From NCBI GenBank assembly GCA_015680685.1, contig MNCI01024146.1, forward strand, positions 10,225 to 74,224: a stretch of 64,000 bases of DNA. Reading direction: 5' to 3'. The position numbers and the translations under genes are program-made. A model generated the notes under the pieces. It was not told the origin of the DNA and did not search any database. It worked only from the letters and a program-made list of their open reading frames with translations. The stretch comes from Gnetum montanum. Taxonomy: Eukaryota; Streptophyta; Gnetopsida; Gnetales; Gnetaceae. This document shows, piece after piece, positions 12,076-23,679 of this stretch. How positions within the stretch are numbered: position 1 is the stretch's first letter; each line of letters starts with the position of its first letter.

Positions 12076-12600
12076 GGATCCTACACATTGAAAAGAGATA
12101 TTTTATCAATTTTTTGTTTTGCAATTTTTATGAATTTTTTAGATTTTAAAGTTTTTATGGTATTTTTATGATTTATGTTCTAAAATGGATGAGGCAGAAA
12201 GGTAAATGATAAATAAGAATAAACTTTAGGCTACATGTAAAGTAAAGTTAAAACATGTAAAATAAAGTAAAGAGAAATGATGCATGAAAATAATGTTTCA
12301 ACTAGGCTAAGGAGGTTATAGACAAAGAAGGATACATGGTTATAGATGTAAATATGAATAAATTGGATGGGAATACATAAATTTTGCATGTGTGTCCTAA
12401 TACTTGAAAGATTAGAAAAGGTATGTGGTCTACTTTATACAATCTTGTATTTCCTATTTTCTTCACTAATGATGTTGAAGGGGAGCTCCTCCCATGGTGC
12501 ATCCTTGGGTCTATCATTATTGGTTTTGACCTTTTCTACTCTATTGGGCTCTTTGACTTCATGGTTAATAGTAGGAGTTTCTTCCTAAAACTCAACTTCA
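12076..12600. other. Spacer left of element A protease
   Basis: AT-rich sequence from 12076 to about 12300, then the degenerate C-terminal tail of the minus-strand gag-protease frame. The tail still has charged residues but no recognisable motif. The plus-strand frames at 12367-12686 are shadows of this minus-strand frame. Confidence 0.35.
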
Positions 12601-12604
12601 AATT

Positions 12605-13020
12605 CTTATTCTATGTCAATGTTGTTAACTGCCAAAGGAACCGTGTTATTGCCATGAATGATTATCTTACCTCCCTTGTAAGGTAGGTGAATTTCTTTGT
12701 GGATGGGTGAGAAGAAAACTTGTAATTAAGCTAGCAAAGACCTTCCTAGGATGAGAGTGAGTCATAGTATCTCTTCTATCATCAAGAAGTTGAATGTTAT
12801 GGCAAATTTTTCCCTTGCCAAAAAGTCAAAAGAAATGAAGCCTTTTATGGAAACCCCATATCCATTGAAGGATTTAAGAGGGAAAACTAAAGTATATTGC
12901 ACATGCTTCATTAGGTCTAAACATTCAATGAAAGATAAAGTATATTGCACATTAGTTGTTGCTCCATTATCAACATGCATCCTATGTACCTTGTATTTTC
13001 CTATTCTTTTGGTTATAAAG
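12605..13020 (-). pseudogene. Element A aspartic protease (broken)
   Basis: Retroviral-type aspartic protease, which in active elements cuts the Gag-Pol polyprotein. On the minus strand the frame starting near 12980 shows MHVDNGATTNV (active-site D present; N replaces the usual S of DSG, as is common in Tat elements). It continues with a strand-rich segment including FNGYGVSIKGFISFDF, then LILGRSLLA and an SPIHKEIHLPYKGGKIIIHG stretch that matches the LGRPWIH...STLHQKLKF...I.GD ending of Tat/Ogre proteases. It follows gag in the same direction. A stop after EEIL and another after SLLA interrupt it. Confidence 0.75.
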
Positions 13021-13579
13021 AGGGGAGCCTTAGTTGTCTCATTATCCTAGGGGTTGGTCTTAACTTTTCTATCATGAAACACTAGTGTTGTTGACTTTGT
13101 TTCTTCCTTTGGTAAATATGATATCATCATTACATGGATGAACTCTTCACTAGCAGGGATGTTCTCACTAATAAGAATAGTTGCAACATGTTCACTAATG
13201 CTTCGCTGTGTACAATGAAAGTCATTACAAGGTCATATAGGCTAAGGAAGTTGTTCTTTTGTTTTAGCTACTACTTAACCTATTCCATAGCATTGAGAAA
13301 GTCCTTGTTACTAGTTATTGGCTTCTCATCTTTTGTTATTCTTAACTTCCTCCATGTGCCCTAGGATGTGAACTTCATTCTTCAATGGATGTTCTTTGGC
13401 CTCTTTCCCCTTCCCTTGTGGCTTGGGGCCCTCTTTTATTTGACTAGTTAAAGTAAACTAAGCATGAAAGCACATTAGAAAGGATGAGATAGTAATGAGC
13501 TTTGGTGGACCTACCTCCTTCCATGCCATGGCCTACTCATTATCCTTATTCTTAGGCTTTGGCTTTGGCTTCTTACATT

Positions 13580-15851
13580 GTTTTCTTTGGGATTTCTTAT
13601 TTTTGTTGCTTGATTGAGAAGAAGACATTGCGAGGAGGTACTTGAATCATGAACAACCCCCTTGCAAGAGTATATTTTTTACTTATGTTGAATGCAACTA
13701 TAGTGTAAGGGTTATTGTTAGCATTTAATGAGTCTTTGTAAACCTTCATGGATTGATTCTGTGGCTTGATAGGATTAGACACATCAAGGATTAGCTCATT
13801 GTTATCTATCATCTTTGTTAGGTCATCCTTAAGGGCTAAGAAAAATTTAGTATCATGACCTATCAATTGATGATAGTGGTAGAAATGGTCAAGCTTGAAG
13901 TACTTAGGTACAAGTGGGTCATCCTTGGCTGCAAGGGTGGAATTCTTGTTGATTTTGCATAACTGGTAATGCCTCTTATGGGCATTCTTGATCATTTTCT
14001 TATAATATATTCTTTCACTCTTTAGCAATTGGTGAAGGAGTTCATATGGTTTTAGAGGTAACCTACTATACTTCAACCAATCCTTCCTCTTAAAATTTGA
14101 CCTTGCGTTACCCAATGTAGAGGCCCCAGAAGTTGAGGGTTGGTTATTGTTTCTACTAGGGGGCCTTTGGTTGATTCATTTTAGTCCCCTACATCATCTT
14201 CAGACCTTTGGTTTATTCATTCTAGGCTCCTACATGGTCTTACTCTCTTTGGGCATAGTGGCCATGGCTACATTGTTCTAGTTCCCCTTCTCCTTATCCC
14301 TCCAAGTGTGTTAATTTTAGTATGCCATGTAGGCTGGGACATGATTGGCCTCAATGACATCCTCTATGTTCTTGTTTAATGAAAAGGTTGGTTGAGTGAC
14401 TATGAATCTATGTAGCAAAGTTTAGACTTAATAAATTCATTAACTACCCCATTGAATATCGTGAGAAGATGAGTCTTGTCTATAGGTTTTGAAATCTCAT
14501 TGAGAAGAGCATTCCATCATTGTATAAATTTTTTTATGAGCTTAAGGAGTCCATGCTTGACCTTCAACAAGTTGTCAAGAGTTATGTTAACTTTCAAGTT
14601 AAACTTTAGATGGCTAATGAACTGTGATATTAATTCTTTAACTAAGGATATATATCTTCTCAGTCATCCTCGATACCAATCCAAGGCTTTCCCAACAAGG
14701 GACATAGGAAATATTTTCATTATAGTATGTAGCTAAGCTTGTAGCAACAAACACTAAGAACAGAAGGTAATAAGGTGTGCATTAGGATCACCCTCATCAT
14801 TATACTTGGTAAATTGAGATATAGGGATGCTTAAAGGAAGATTTATCTATGGGATACCAGGACTAATGAAATCATCCTAATAGAAATCCATGATTTTTAC
14901 TACCTAGGTTATTGAAGCCTTGACCTTCCATAACTCTTTTGTAAGGCCCTAGATCATTTGAAATGCTTGATCTAGGTCCTAAGGCACCATTTTAGGTTGT
15001 GGTGTTTGTACAAATAGTTGGGGCATGAGTTGTGAGGCCTGTGGCCTTGTGATGGGTTGTAGGATGGAAGGGAGAGGTTGAGTTAATGTGGCCATGGGTG
15101 AACTAAACAATGAAAAATATGTTTGCATTAGTATCTATGGTATGAACAAAACAAAAGGTGCATCTAATTCTTGAGTTACTTGGGATCCCACCATGGGATC
15201 CAATAGGGTGGAGAAAGGGTGAGTGGTGGTGAATAACACTAGTGATGGCCATGTAGACCAAGGTTGTGTGGAAAAAGGCATGGAGGAGAGCAATGAGATT
15301 GTTTTGGGCAAAGGTTGTGCCTGATGGGTTTCTATAATAGGTGTTGATCCAAACATAGTAGGATACATAGGATATGATGGATGTGGAATTTGTCCCATGG
15401 GATAGATAGGCAAAGTTGAAGTAGGCATAGTGGTTTGAGGAGCCAATTTTTGGAAGAGGCTTTCTATGAAGCTTTTGGGTTTGGACTCAACCTCCAATCC
15501 ATCACACTCCTCGTGTTAGTTTAATGAGTTGAGCTTCTCACTCTACTCATCCATCTTAATCAATTAAGATAGAATGTGTGTATGGATGTCGTTGAGTGGT
15601 ATTGTATCATAGGGGGAAGGTATGTATTCCTTCCCAGCTTCATGGATTAGCTCATATTCATGCTTAACCTTAGCCTCCATTTGTGGAATGAGAAGGCTAG
15701 CTTAGATTTTAGCACAAATGAAGTTGTAGTATTCTTCATTTATGGCTGAAAAATCCAAGCTTCATCCCCTTAGTCTAAGTGATAACCAATGCTCAGTCAT
15801 AGCAAGGTCTTTAGGATCATAAACCCTCACAGTATCTTGGTTTGATGTCAT
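13580..15851 (-). pseudogene. Element A gag (broken)
   Basis: Capsid/nucleocapsid precursor. The start chosen is ATG at 15851, because the frame from there aligns with the gag of element E: WLSLRLRG, YNFICAKI, MEAKVKHEYELIHEAGKEYI and SPYDTIPL recur at 62.47-62.65 kb. A Pro-rich linker (15497-15135) follows. The retroelement capsid domain lies at about 14890-14430, with FTKYNDEGDPNAHLITF and GKALDWYRG. Near 13890-13830 is a decayed zinc-knuckle region, YHYHQLIGHDTKFFLALK, in which Cys positions have become Tyr or Phe. A clean 172-codon frame (14115-13597) covers this part. At least eight stops or shifts interrupt the whole. Confidence 0.75.
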
Positions 15852-17538
15852 GTTAGTTAATTAAGGGGCAAGATAATGAATTAGATGAAAGACATGGTTA
15901 TTGGTTTTAAATTTGATTTAATAAAATGTATAATGAATTAATTGAATAAAAATTCTACCAAGTAAAATTGTTGAAGATGCAAAAGTGGTATGGATATAAA
16001 ATGTTGTGAACTACAACTACAAAAAATATAGTATAGGTTATAGTGATAGGGGTACAACTTGCACTAGAGGAAAAATCCAACTATGCTAGCTTTAGTAGTA
16101 AGGGCTACACTAGAGGGGGAAAATTGTAAGGTACCAATAGTTGTCTTACCCATTTGCACTACCTTGGGGTTCCCCCTCTTGGCCAAAGTAATGTTTTTAT
16201 TTGAAAAATAAAATAAAAAATGTTTATCTTTCCAAGGCTACATTGATGTTTTGAGAAGGACCAATGCTAGCTTTACACAAAAATTTCACAATAAGGGGTA
16301 TAAGTGGTTGTGGTAAAGTAACACTAGCCTTTGGAACATACAAAGATAGTTTTGATTTACAACCATGCTAGTCTAAAAGGTATAGCAATTTCTATGAAAA
16401 TTTCACAAAAATCCAAATCACCTCCAACCTCAATGTTGGGTTTTGCTAGTAGGGAAATGGATGATAGCATTGGTTTTCTCTTGCAATTCTTTTTTATGAT
16501 AAAGTTTAAAGAATTTTGTGTAAATATAAGGTCTTAAAATTGGAAAAATACTTGTAGAATTGGAAAAATTACATTGGACATAGAATTTGGATGGAGGCCA
16601 TCCTTCTAGTGCTATAAAATTGTTGCACCTAAAAGAATTGGTTGCTAGAAAATCAAAAATCATAGGTGTGGAATAGTTTTGGCCTTGGATCCCAAGGGCC
16701 TCCAAGAAAGAGGATCCTAGGCACCTTGGATGGTCTGGCCAATCACCTAGGGACTTGAAGAAAGTAAACAGGTGTAAAAAAAATGTAAAATATTGTAGAT
16801 ATGATCTAAAAAATAAATGCACAAAATAAAATCGTAACAACTTTGCATAGCAACCAAACTATGAAATTTATTACAATGAAAATGTTATAAATAAAAAAAG
16901 TTTAGAACATGTAGAAGTGATGCTTGGGACACAAGGGGTTTGCCTTGATGATGTTTAAATCCTGTTGAAGCTTGTAACCTTGCACACCATAGTCAATTTC
17001 ATGATCCAAATACTCTCCAACTCCCAAAATTTAAACACATCATAGGTTTCTCCCACAAATTTATAGCATTGGTCACAAGGGGGTTAAAGTGTGTGAAGGA
17101 TTTTTGTCATAAAAAGGGATTCCATGTAAGGATTCTTGATGCCCAAGCAGCCTTGCATTACTCCAAAAACTTCACATAAGCCTCAAAATTACAAGAGTTG
17201 AAAAATGGCTACAAGTTCCACACTTAAGAATTGGTTCAAAATCTTTTTATTTGCTTTAGGTTCAAAAAAACTCAAGAATTCTAAAGAGGTGGAACACCTT
17301 CATGGTGTTTGAAGTTGGTTTATATAGGTTATACAACTGCTAAATTGTGGTTGTAAACTTATGCCATGATTTCTACTAGATTGATGTCATGTGCAGGTGT
17401 GGTAGGTATTTAATTTTAGCAAAGCTACTATGTGTAGTAAGTTTTGACATTCCCAAGGTACCAAAACCATGCTGGTTATCAAAAATAGTAAACACACTTT
17501 TCATCCATGGTGCCTTCTCCTACCCATGATGGCCTTCC
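15852..17538 (-). other. Element A leader and internal part of its 5' LTR
   Basis: No coding resemblance. In the minus sense, a TATA-like CTATATAAACC lies at about 17315-17328, some 630 bases inside the LTR from 17958, so transcription would start near 17290. Words shared with the left LTR (GCTAGCTTTA, AATGCTAG) recur down to about 16080, so the LTR may be about 1.9 kb long. The primer-binding site and exact LTR edge could not be located. Confidence 0.45.
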
Positions 17539-17958
17539 AGTAGTAATGCTAGAGTTGTAGGGCATGCTAAAAATTGTTGAAGATAGAAACCTCAACTAGT
17601 CCAACATTGGTCATGATGTTGGGTGAATGAAAGTCAAATGCTGGTTGTAGATGCTTTTAGCATAGTAAATGTCATACCCCCTACAAAACCCATAAAAATG
17701 CTAGTTTTGGTAGTCCAAAAGACATTTTTGACCTTTCCAATCCAAAATATAGATGTGGTAGGAATTGTTCCACTTGGGACATGAGGCTACAACATCTTAT
17801 GGAGCATTTTTTTAGCTCCATGGTTAAGCTATGTGAAATTGTATCTCATGGATTACAATCTTCACATTTTATAATGAAATTCTAGCCTCAAGTTTCATGG
17901 GGTGAAGGTTACAAGGCCAACAAGGCTTTAACATGCATTCTTTTAATAGTGTTTGACA
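17539..17958 (-). repeat. Element A 5' LTR, segment matching the left LTR
   Basis: This aligns with 1-444. It ends TTTGACA at 17958; the following bases (CCTTTAAATTAAAGG) belong to the pre-RT region of the interrupted plus-strand Gypsy element. In A's sense the LTR starts TGTCAAACACT, giving the canonical TG start. Confidence 0.8.
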
Positions 17959-17960
17959 CC

Positions 17961-18600
17961 TTTAAATTAAAGGAATTGAAAGTACAGTTAGATCAATTAT
18001 TAGAAGAAGAAAAGATTCAACCTAGTGTCTCACCTTGGGGGTGCACAAATTTTATTCATCAAAAATAAAGATGGTACATTAAGATTATGCATTAATTATT
18101 GGACATTGAATAAAGTGATGATTAAAAACACCTATTTCTTGCCTAGGATTGATGACCTATTTGATCAACTTACTAGAGTATGTTATTTCTCAAGAATTGA
18201 TTTAAAACCATGTTATTACAAAATAAGGATTAAGTCAAAAGACATTAAGAAAACTACTTTTAAAACTAGGTATGGATTATATGAGTTTGTGGTGATTTCA
18301 TTTTGATTAACCAATGCACCTAAAATGTTCATGGAATTTATGAATAATATCTTTTGAGAGTACCTTGATCAATTTGTTATCGTATTTATGGATGATATAC
18401 TTGTTTACTCTAGGTCAAGAGAAAAACATGTTAAACATTTAAAAATTATGATGAATGTCCTTAAGGAACATTAGTTAAAAGCAAAATTAAGTAAATATGT
18501 TTTCAAAGAAGAATTATTATACTTGGGTCATATAGTATTCAAGCAAGGATTATAAGTAGACTTAGCTAAAGTTCAGAATTTCTTAAGCTTAATAAGTTTT
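17961..18600 (+). pseudogene. Chromovirus reverse transcriptase (broken)
   Basis: Copies the element RNA into DNA. The frame begins [20 protein letters not shown], then [31 protein letters not shown] and [16 protein letters not shown]. The polymerase box VFMDDILVYS is intact at about 18389-18420, with both catalytic Asp present. Stops occur after VVISF (18304), in NNIF*EYLD (18357) and later. The N-terminal part of RT and the whole of gag and protease were separated by the insertion of element A. Confidence 0.85.
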
Positions 18601-19130
18601 TACTGACATTTTATTAAAAATTATTCTACTCTGGTAACCTCCTTAATTGACCTTTTTCAAGAAAAATGTGTGCTTAAGTTTAATGAAAAATGTAAGGAAG
18701 CTTTCCTCAAATTAAAGATGCTACTCAGAACAATGCCTATCTTAATAATTCTAGATGAAGAAATACCATTTGCAGTATCTACAAATGCCTATGGAGCGGG
18801 AATTGTTGTAGTTCTTTCACAAGAAAATAAAGTGGTATGTTTTAGATGTCGTAAGTTATAGAGAGTCGAGGTAAATTACTCAACCCATTATTTAGAATTG
18901 CTAGGAATTCTTCATGCTTTGAAAGTTTAGAGGTACTATCTCTCTAGAAAACAATTTGCACTAAAAACAATTCATAAAAGTCTAGAATACTTGCAAAGAT
19001 AACCCATCTTGAACACTCGATAACAATAATGGGTAGAATTATTGATTAAATATGATTTTGAGATTAAATATATTATAGAAAAATAAAATGTAGTGGTTGA
19101 AATCCTTAGTTGAATGTGGAAGATGATGAT
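18601..19130 (+). pseudogene. Chromovirus RNase H (broken)
   Basis: The Gypsy-type RNase H region follows RT: KCKEAFLKLKMLLRTMPIL, FAVSTNAYGAGIVVVLSQE, THYLELLGILHAL, RYYLSRKQFAL and then YDFEIKYI. The first catalytic Asp expected in a TDAS-like motif is Asn here (STNAY). The Glu in YLELLGIL survives. Stops at 18859 and later break the frame. Confidence 0.7.
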
Positions 19131-19199
19131 CAACATCATGATAACCCTTATGGAAGAAGAAATTATGAAATAAATAAAAGAAAATCCTTACTTCAAGAA

Positions 19200-20310
19200 G
19201 ATCCTAACCAATATTTCTTCCAACCCTCATTACCGACTTTTCCTAAATGGTTTATTGATTAAAGTACAAAGGGTATGTATACCAAAAGGAAATTGAAGGC
19301 TTAAGTTATTATTTAAAGTCCATCAAGTACCATATGCTAGGCATATAGGTTATGTTAGAACTTATGTGATGGTACGCAAGTTTTATTTCTAGCTTGGAAT
19401 GAAGAATGACATATCCACATACATTAAAAATCATCCAACCGACTAGAGAATATAAGTTGAACAAAACAAACCAAGTGGATTACTCTAGCCTTTGGAAGTC
19501 CCAACCTAGAAATGGGAAGATGTTACCATGAATTTCATTGTGGAAGTGTTAATAACCAAAAAGAAAAGACTCAATCTTGATGATAGTTGATCACTTATCA
19601 AAGATGGCTCATTTTATAACTTTGAAGTCTACAAACAAAAAAATTTATACAAGTATTTTAGTTACATGGATGTCCAAAATCAATCACCTCGAATAGAGAT
19701 CCTAAGTTCATATTCGAATTTTTGTAAACCTTCTTAAGGAACTTGGGACCCAATTAAAATTTAGCACAACATACCACCTAGAGATAGATAATCAAATAGA
19801 CCTTCTAAATGAAATACTAGAAGGAATTCTATGAAGCTACATTGAAAGTAGACCAAATACATGGAAGAATTACTTGCATCTAATCAAACTCACCTATAAT
19901 AATAATTATCAAGGATCCATACATCAAACACCATTCAAAGTTGTATATGGATGAAATTTTCATAGACCACTAAATTGGATAGATTTAACCTTAAGAATAG
20001 AGTGGAAAGAAGAAGAAATGAAAATTACAAAAAATATTATTACCAAAGTTAAACAAAATTTGCAAGTTATCCAGGTTCAAATTGGAGACCAAGTAATAGT
20101 GAGAGTAAAACCTACTAGAAGTTCTCTTAAACTAGGAAAACATGCTAAAATGGCCCCAAGATGTTGTGAACCCTTTGACATATCAAAGAGAATTGGCAAA
20201 TTGTCATATCGATTAAATATTCCAATAACTTTAAGAATTCATCCAATCTTCCATGTAATTCTGCTAAATAAATTTCAAGAAAATGACATGCCTTATGTGC
20301 TAGATTAGAA
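19200..20310 (+). pseudogene. Chromovirus integrase (broken)
   Basis: Heavily decayed integrase. RHIGYVRTYVMVRKFYF near 19335 is the remnant of the zinc-binding region. The core is scattered over frames between 19440 and 19950 (PLEVPT...KWEDVTMNFIV, and SIHQTPFKVVYG near 19920). The clean frame 20018-20308 carries the C-terminal IGDQVIVRVKPTR (usual GDLVWV.L) and RIHPIFHVILLNKF (usual HPVFHVSLLK), ending at a stop before the chromodomain. Confidence 0.75.
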
Positions 20311-20480
20311 TATTTTGCCCTTGAGATCCAATGTCAACTTTAAGGTCAAACCAATTGTCATTAAGAATCATAGAACAAAGAAGCTTCGTAATAAAACCAT
20401 TAGCAAAGTACTTGCCCAATGGTCAAATTGTGATCAACAAACTTGGGAAAACAAGAAGTTTATTCTCAATACTTAGCCTC
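20309..20480 (+). pseudogene. Chromovirus chromodomain
   Basis: In the same frame as the preceding integrase tail, after one TAG, the sequence reads VKPIVIKNHRTKKLRNKTIS, then KVLAQWSN and QQTWEN. This is the typical integrase-linked chromodomain pattern (hydrophobic strand, R.KKLRNK, WKN...TWE) that guides chromovirus insertion toward particular chromatin. The aromatic positions W (AQW) and W (TWE) are visible. Confidence 0.8.
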
Positions 20481-20671
20481 AACTTTTTTATCATCATGAT
20501 ATTGAATGATAAATCACATTTAGGTAGTAAATTATACTTTGTAATTTATAGTCTTTTGTTTATACAAATGATAATGAAGATAATATTGAATCTAAAAATG
20601 AAGAGCACAATGAGAAAGTAATTATGGAGTAGTTGGACTTAAAGGAAGTACTCAAGGATGAGTTGGATTTG

Positions 20672-20680
20672 TAAAGGGGG
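20672..20680 (+). promoter_or_regulatory. Chromovirus polypurine tract
   Basis: TAAAGGGGG lies six bases upstream of TGTAACATC, which starts the 3' LTR. This is the expected place and composition for the plus-strand DNA primer. Confidence 0.7.
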
Positions 20681-20685
20681 TAAAT

Positions 20686-21454
20686 TGTAACATCGCATCT
20701 CTTGTTAAGGGCAAAATTGTATTATAACCATGTAATTAACCTTTGGAAGAAGGACTGCCTTATTATAAGGAGTTACGACTATTCACAGTACCCTCAAGAT
20801 GGTTTGACCTATTATATTTAAGAATAGGCTTAGAGGTTGTGCTAGCATAGAGTTGTGGAGCCAAGATTGTCAACTAACAGGAGTTGGGTGAAGCAAGACA
20901 AAAAGGGACCGATCACCCCTTAGGTTGGATAGCCTAACTATGGTGGTAGTGTTGGATTGCCTCTAAGGTTTTAAGTATCATAGGAAGATAACCCAGAGGA
21001 CATTGTAGTGTACCATCCAAACATCAATAAAGTTTTTCCTTACTTTCCTTCTTACTTAATTCTTTGCCTCAACATTATTTTCCAAGTTATATGATTATAT
21101 TTCATTATATTTCCACACATGTGATGGACTAACGCAACTAACATTGTATTTTATCAATATCTTGGAACAAGATGTCACAAGAGAGATCCACGTTTTGTAA
21201 CTAATAGTAATATGAATATCATGAAGATGTAAGATCATAGCTCTCTTCATAAGGATAACTACTCTTCTTAATTCTTAGCAGTTCTAAGTATCATAAGTCT
21301 TGCTGACTTGGCTACTTACAAATTTTCTTTGTGATGAACAAAGTCATATTGCATTCATTCCATAACTTGAAGCTCATTCCTTGTTCAAGTAATTCATAAC
21401 ATTATCTTTGGAATTCCTATATCTCCAAATTCTACCTTGCTAAGTGTTGGCACA
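20686..21454 (+). repeat. Chromovirus 3' LTR (right end approximate)
   Basis: Starts TGTAACATCGC just after the polypurine tract. It contains a TATA-like TATTATATTTAAG near 20812 and a polyadenylation signal AATAAA in CATCAATAAAG near 21024. The right end is placed at ...TGTTGGCACA (21454) because it gives a CA terminus; without the other LTR this edge is uncertain by tens of bases. Confidence 0.6.
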
Positions 21455-21514
21455 TTTCAGCCATTTAATAGAGCAAGCTTTTGAGAATACAATACATCTC
21501 CTCAAACTCTTGGT

Positions 21515-22532
21515 GTGTCAAAAAAATGGTTTCCATTTTCAGAAATGGCCTTTCTTCTTTTTCTGGATATATCACGGAATTCCAATAAACATTGTAGCAG
21601 GCGCCACAGCCATCATTTGCAGGAGAAATTCTTCTCGATTTTCATAATACTTTACTCAAAATTACAGCAGGATTCCATAGCAGATAAGCGCTTCTTACAA
21701 GTTCCAAGAAGCAGCCTCACCTTGTACCTTTCGTTTTCCAGTATATTTTCAGATACGCACGCAACGCCGCCGCGTCCGTTTCCTCATGATTCTTCTCCAC
21801 CGAAAAATGAGAGCAGTGCCAAGAAAGAGTCTGATTCATCACAGAGCTCCACATCATCATTCCAAAACGAGGAGGAGAAGTCGAAGGTGATCAAAGAAGA
21901 CCGTATTCGAGTGTTGGATGCTACCCCGTATCTCGTGCCTGTGCTAGGATGGACAGAAGAAGCAATGATAGCAGGCACCAAAGAAGTCGGTCTTTCCCTA
22001 GCAATCGTCGGGATCTTTCCTCGAAAAGAGGCTACCCTCGTCGAGCATTTTATGGATGAATATTTGAATAAGCATGTGAAAGCGGTAAATTCCTGTGCAG
22101 GGGAAGTATCCAATCTTGCCCTTAATGAACGCCTTAGTAAGATTATACGCATAGAAATGCAGATTCCCTACATTTCTAAATGGGCTCAAGCATTGAACAT
22201 TCAGGCAAATCCAATAATTTTTCTACCAGCTTTAAACCGCACAGCGAGCTCTTTTAATGGATGAGATCTGGCATGCAGCTGGGGATTGGTCGTTCGATTT
22301 TGATAGGTATGTGAAACGCACTCTTTTGGGTGGAATATATGCAGCAACAGAGCTTTACATGATAACAGATTATTCTCCAGAATACAAAGATACATGGGCA
22401 TTTCTGGATAATCGTATAAGAGATGCACTTGATTGACGTAAAACAGTGCATGAGGCAGTGCAGGTGGCGGTTGTAGTGGGCGCTAGGATAGGAAATACCG
22501 TGAAATTATTTTTAGGAAGATGGTCATCGTAG
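21515..22532 (+). pseudogene. COQ9: COQ9-like processed pseudogene (ubiquinone biosynthesis protein)
   Basis: COQ9 is a mitochondrial lipid-binding helper of the coenzyme Q synthesis complex. The frame from 21515 reads through a Ser-rich N-terminal region into RVLDATPYLVPVLGWTEEAM, then GLSLAIVGIFPRKEATLVEH, LNERLSKIIRIEMQIPYISK and WAQALNIQANPI. A short insertion near 22235 shifts the frame; the protein then continues in another frame with MDEIWHAAGDWSFDFDRYVK, RTLLGGIYAATELYMITD and DTWAFLDNR. It next hits an in-frame TGA (22434-22436) and ends at TAG 22530-22532. Two residues are missing in IRI-EMQ. No introns interrupt the match, although plant COQ9 genes known to me are spliced, so a retrocopy is likely. 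No poly(A) tail is visible; an ATAAA-type signal lies near 22677. The true start is unclear. The region has more CpG than its surroundings (around 21755-21780). Confidence 0.85.
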
Positions 22533-22609
22533 CTGTGTTTGTCATTTTATTTCCTCTGCCTGACCGACCCTGTATCGACTGCTTTAGCTATTTCTTTTGG
22601 TCAATCTGC

Positions 22610-22900
22610 ACATCGAAGAAATGCTTCAAAACGTAGATGATGAACTTGATTTCTTATGTAAGAATTTCCGGATGATGAATAAAATACAGTTATAAGCCAA
22701 AATTCAAGATGTGCATGATGAATATGCGCAGTATGTAGCTGACGTTGGTGGGATCCTTTGAGAGAGAGGCAGAGTGGGAAGAGGCATCAAAACAGAATGA
22801 AGCTGGAGATTCACGATTCCCAAGAAAATTTCGCGAGGTGGATTCAGGGCATGTAAAATCCGCACTCGGTGCGTACATTATAATTTTTGTGCAATAGTGT
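22610..22900 (+). other. Possible gene fragment downstream of the COQ9 copy
   Basis: A frame with protein-like composition reads LHIEEMLQNVDDELDFLCKN, FRMMNKIQ, one stop, KIQDVHDEYAQYVADVGGIL, another stop, and EREAEWEEASKQNEAGDSRF. It is charged and helix-prone, unlike nearby noncoding DNA. I do not recognise the family. It may be part of the retrocopied transcript's 3' region or an unrelated exon remnant. Confidence 0.25.
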
Positions 22901-23407
22901 CTCGAATTTCAACTTTCAACTATAACATTTATTGTTTATTAAAATCTGCAAATTGCATCCAATCTTAATGGCGTCTGCATCCAACACCTTTTATTGATAG
23001 ATGCTCCTACTCCACCATTCCTAGGGAATTGGATGCTTCTACAGCCAGACTCTCCAAATGCTTGTATTTCTGATTTCTCTTTTCTAGCTTTGAAATTCTT
23101 TGTTTCATCTTCAATTTTTCTCTAGTATGAGTATTTCACTGCATCTACGAGCAATGACAAAGCAGGAGATGAGCAAGGAGGTCTTGTTTGCCCAGTTTGA
23201 TTTGGGTGAAGACGTTGTTGTAGCTATCGTCTAATTTTCTATGAAAAATATCCAAAAAGAAAGGTCCATATCAATTCTTTCCATATCGATGGACAACTAT
23301 GGCATATATAGTGTATAGCTATTGTGTTGTTTAATTTTTAGTTGCCCAATGGTTGTTGAGGATCGCTTATGCTGCCCGTTTTACTTACCCTAACCATCTA
23401 TTTATTT

Positions 23408-23479
23408 GGGGTTGCTTGCGTGACTCTTCACTTCCCAAAGCCTGGGGTTGCTTGCATGACTCTTCACTTCCCAAAGCCT
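23408..23479. repeat. 36-bp tandem duplication, two units
   Basis: GGGGTTGCTTGCGTGACTCT and the following 16 bases are repeated immediately at 23444 with one change (G to A at the CG). This implies a recent local duplication. Confidence 0.9.
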
Positions 23480-23610
23480 GTTTTCAGGTTACCTAGTCTA
23501 GCAGCATTCATGACATGTGAGTCCTCATTTTTTGTACATAAAAACACTGTTTTACTTACTAGTTATTTGGTTCAATCATTTTTTTCTTTGAGGTTCTTTT
23601 AAGATTTTGT

Positions 23611-23679
23611 CAATTTTTTCATGTCTGATTACAATTTTTTCATGTCTGATTTTGTCAATTTTTTCATGTCTGATTACAA
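23611..23679. repeat. Short direct repeat, three copies
   Basis: CAATTTTTTCATGTCTGATT occurs at about 23611, 23632 and 23656, spaced 21 and 24 bp. Confidence 0.85.

Larger units (their letters stand above)
1..17958 (-). mobile_element. Element A: Tat/Ogre-like Ty3/Gypsy LTR retrotransposon, left end cut by window
   Basis: A decayed LTR retrotransposon on the minus strand. Reading leftward the order is LTR, gag, protease, a long unusual spacer, RT, two RNase H domains, integrase and LTR. The sequence at 1-444 matches 17539-17958; a hand alignment of the last ~205 positions gives about 31 differences, so the LTRs have diverged by roughly 15%. The RT wording, the extra RNase H and the separation of protease from RT are known traits of the Tat/Ogre lineage. 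The right edge interrupts the pol frame of another Gypsy element, so A is the younger of the two. The left LTR start and its target duplication lie outside the window. Confidence 0.85.
17959..21454 (+). mobile_element. Chromovirus-type Ty3/Gypsy element, 3' half
   Basis: The plus-strand remainder of a Gypsy element whose 5' half lies left of element A, outside the window. The order RT, RNase H, integrase, chromodomain, polypurine tract and LTR is that of chromoviruses. All frames carry several stops. It was the target into which element A inserted, so it is older than A. Confidence 0.85.

Noticed and set aside
12367-13364. Plus-strand frames of 70-100 codons over 12.3-13.4 kb
   Set aside because: They mirror the minus-strand protease and gag tail, which have recognisable motifs; the plus frames have none.
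15852-16200. Element A primer-binding site
   Set aside because: No stretch matching the element E type or tRNA-Met/Asp type sites could be found next to a TG/CA edge; too decayed to call.
21784-22451. Minus-strand frames under the COQ9 copy
   Set aside because: The plus strand has a clear COQ9 match; the minus frames are shadows without family resemblance.
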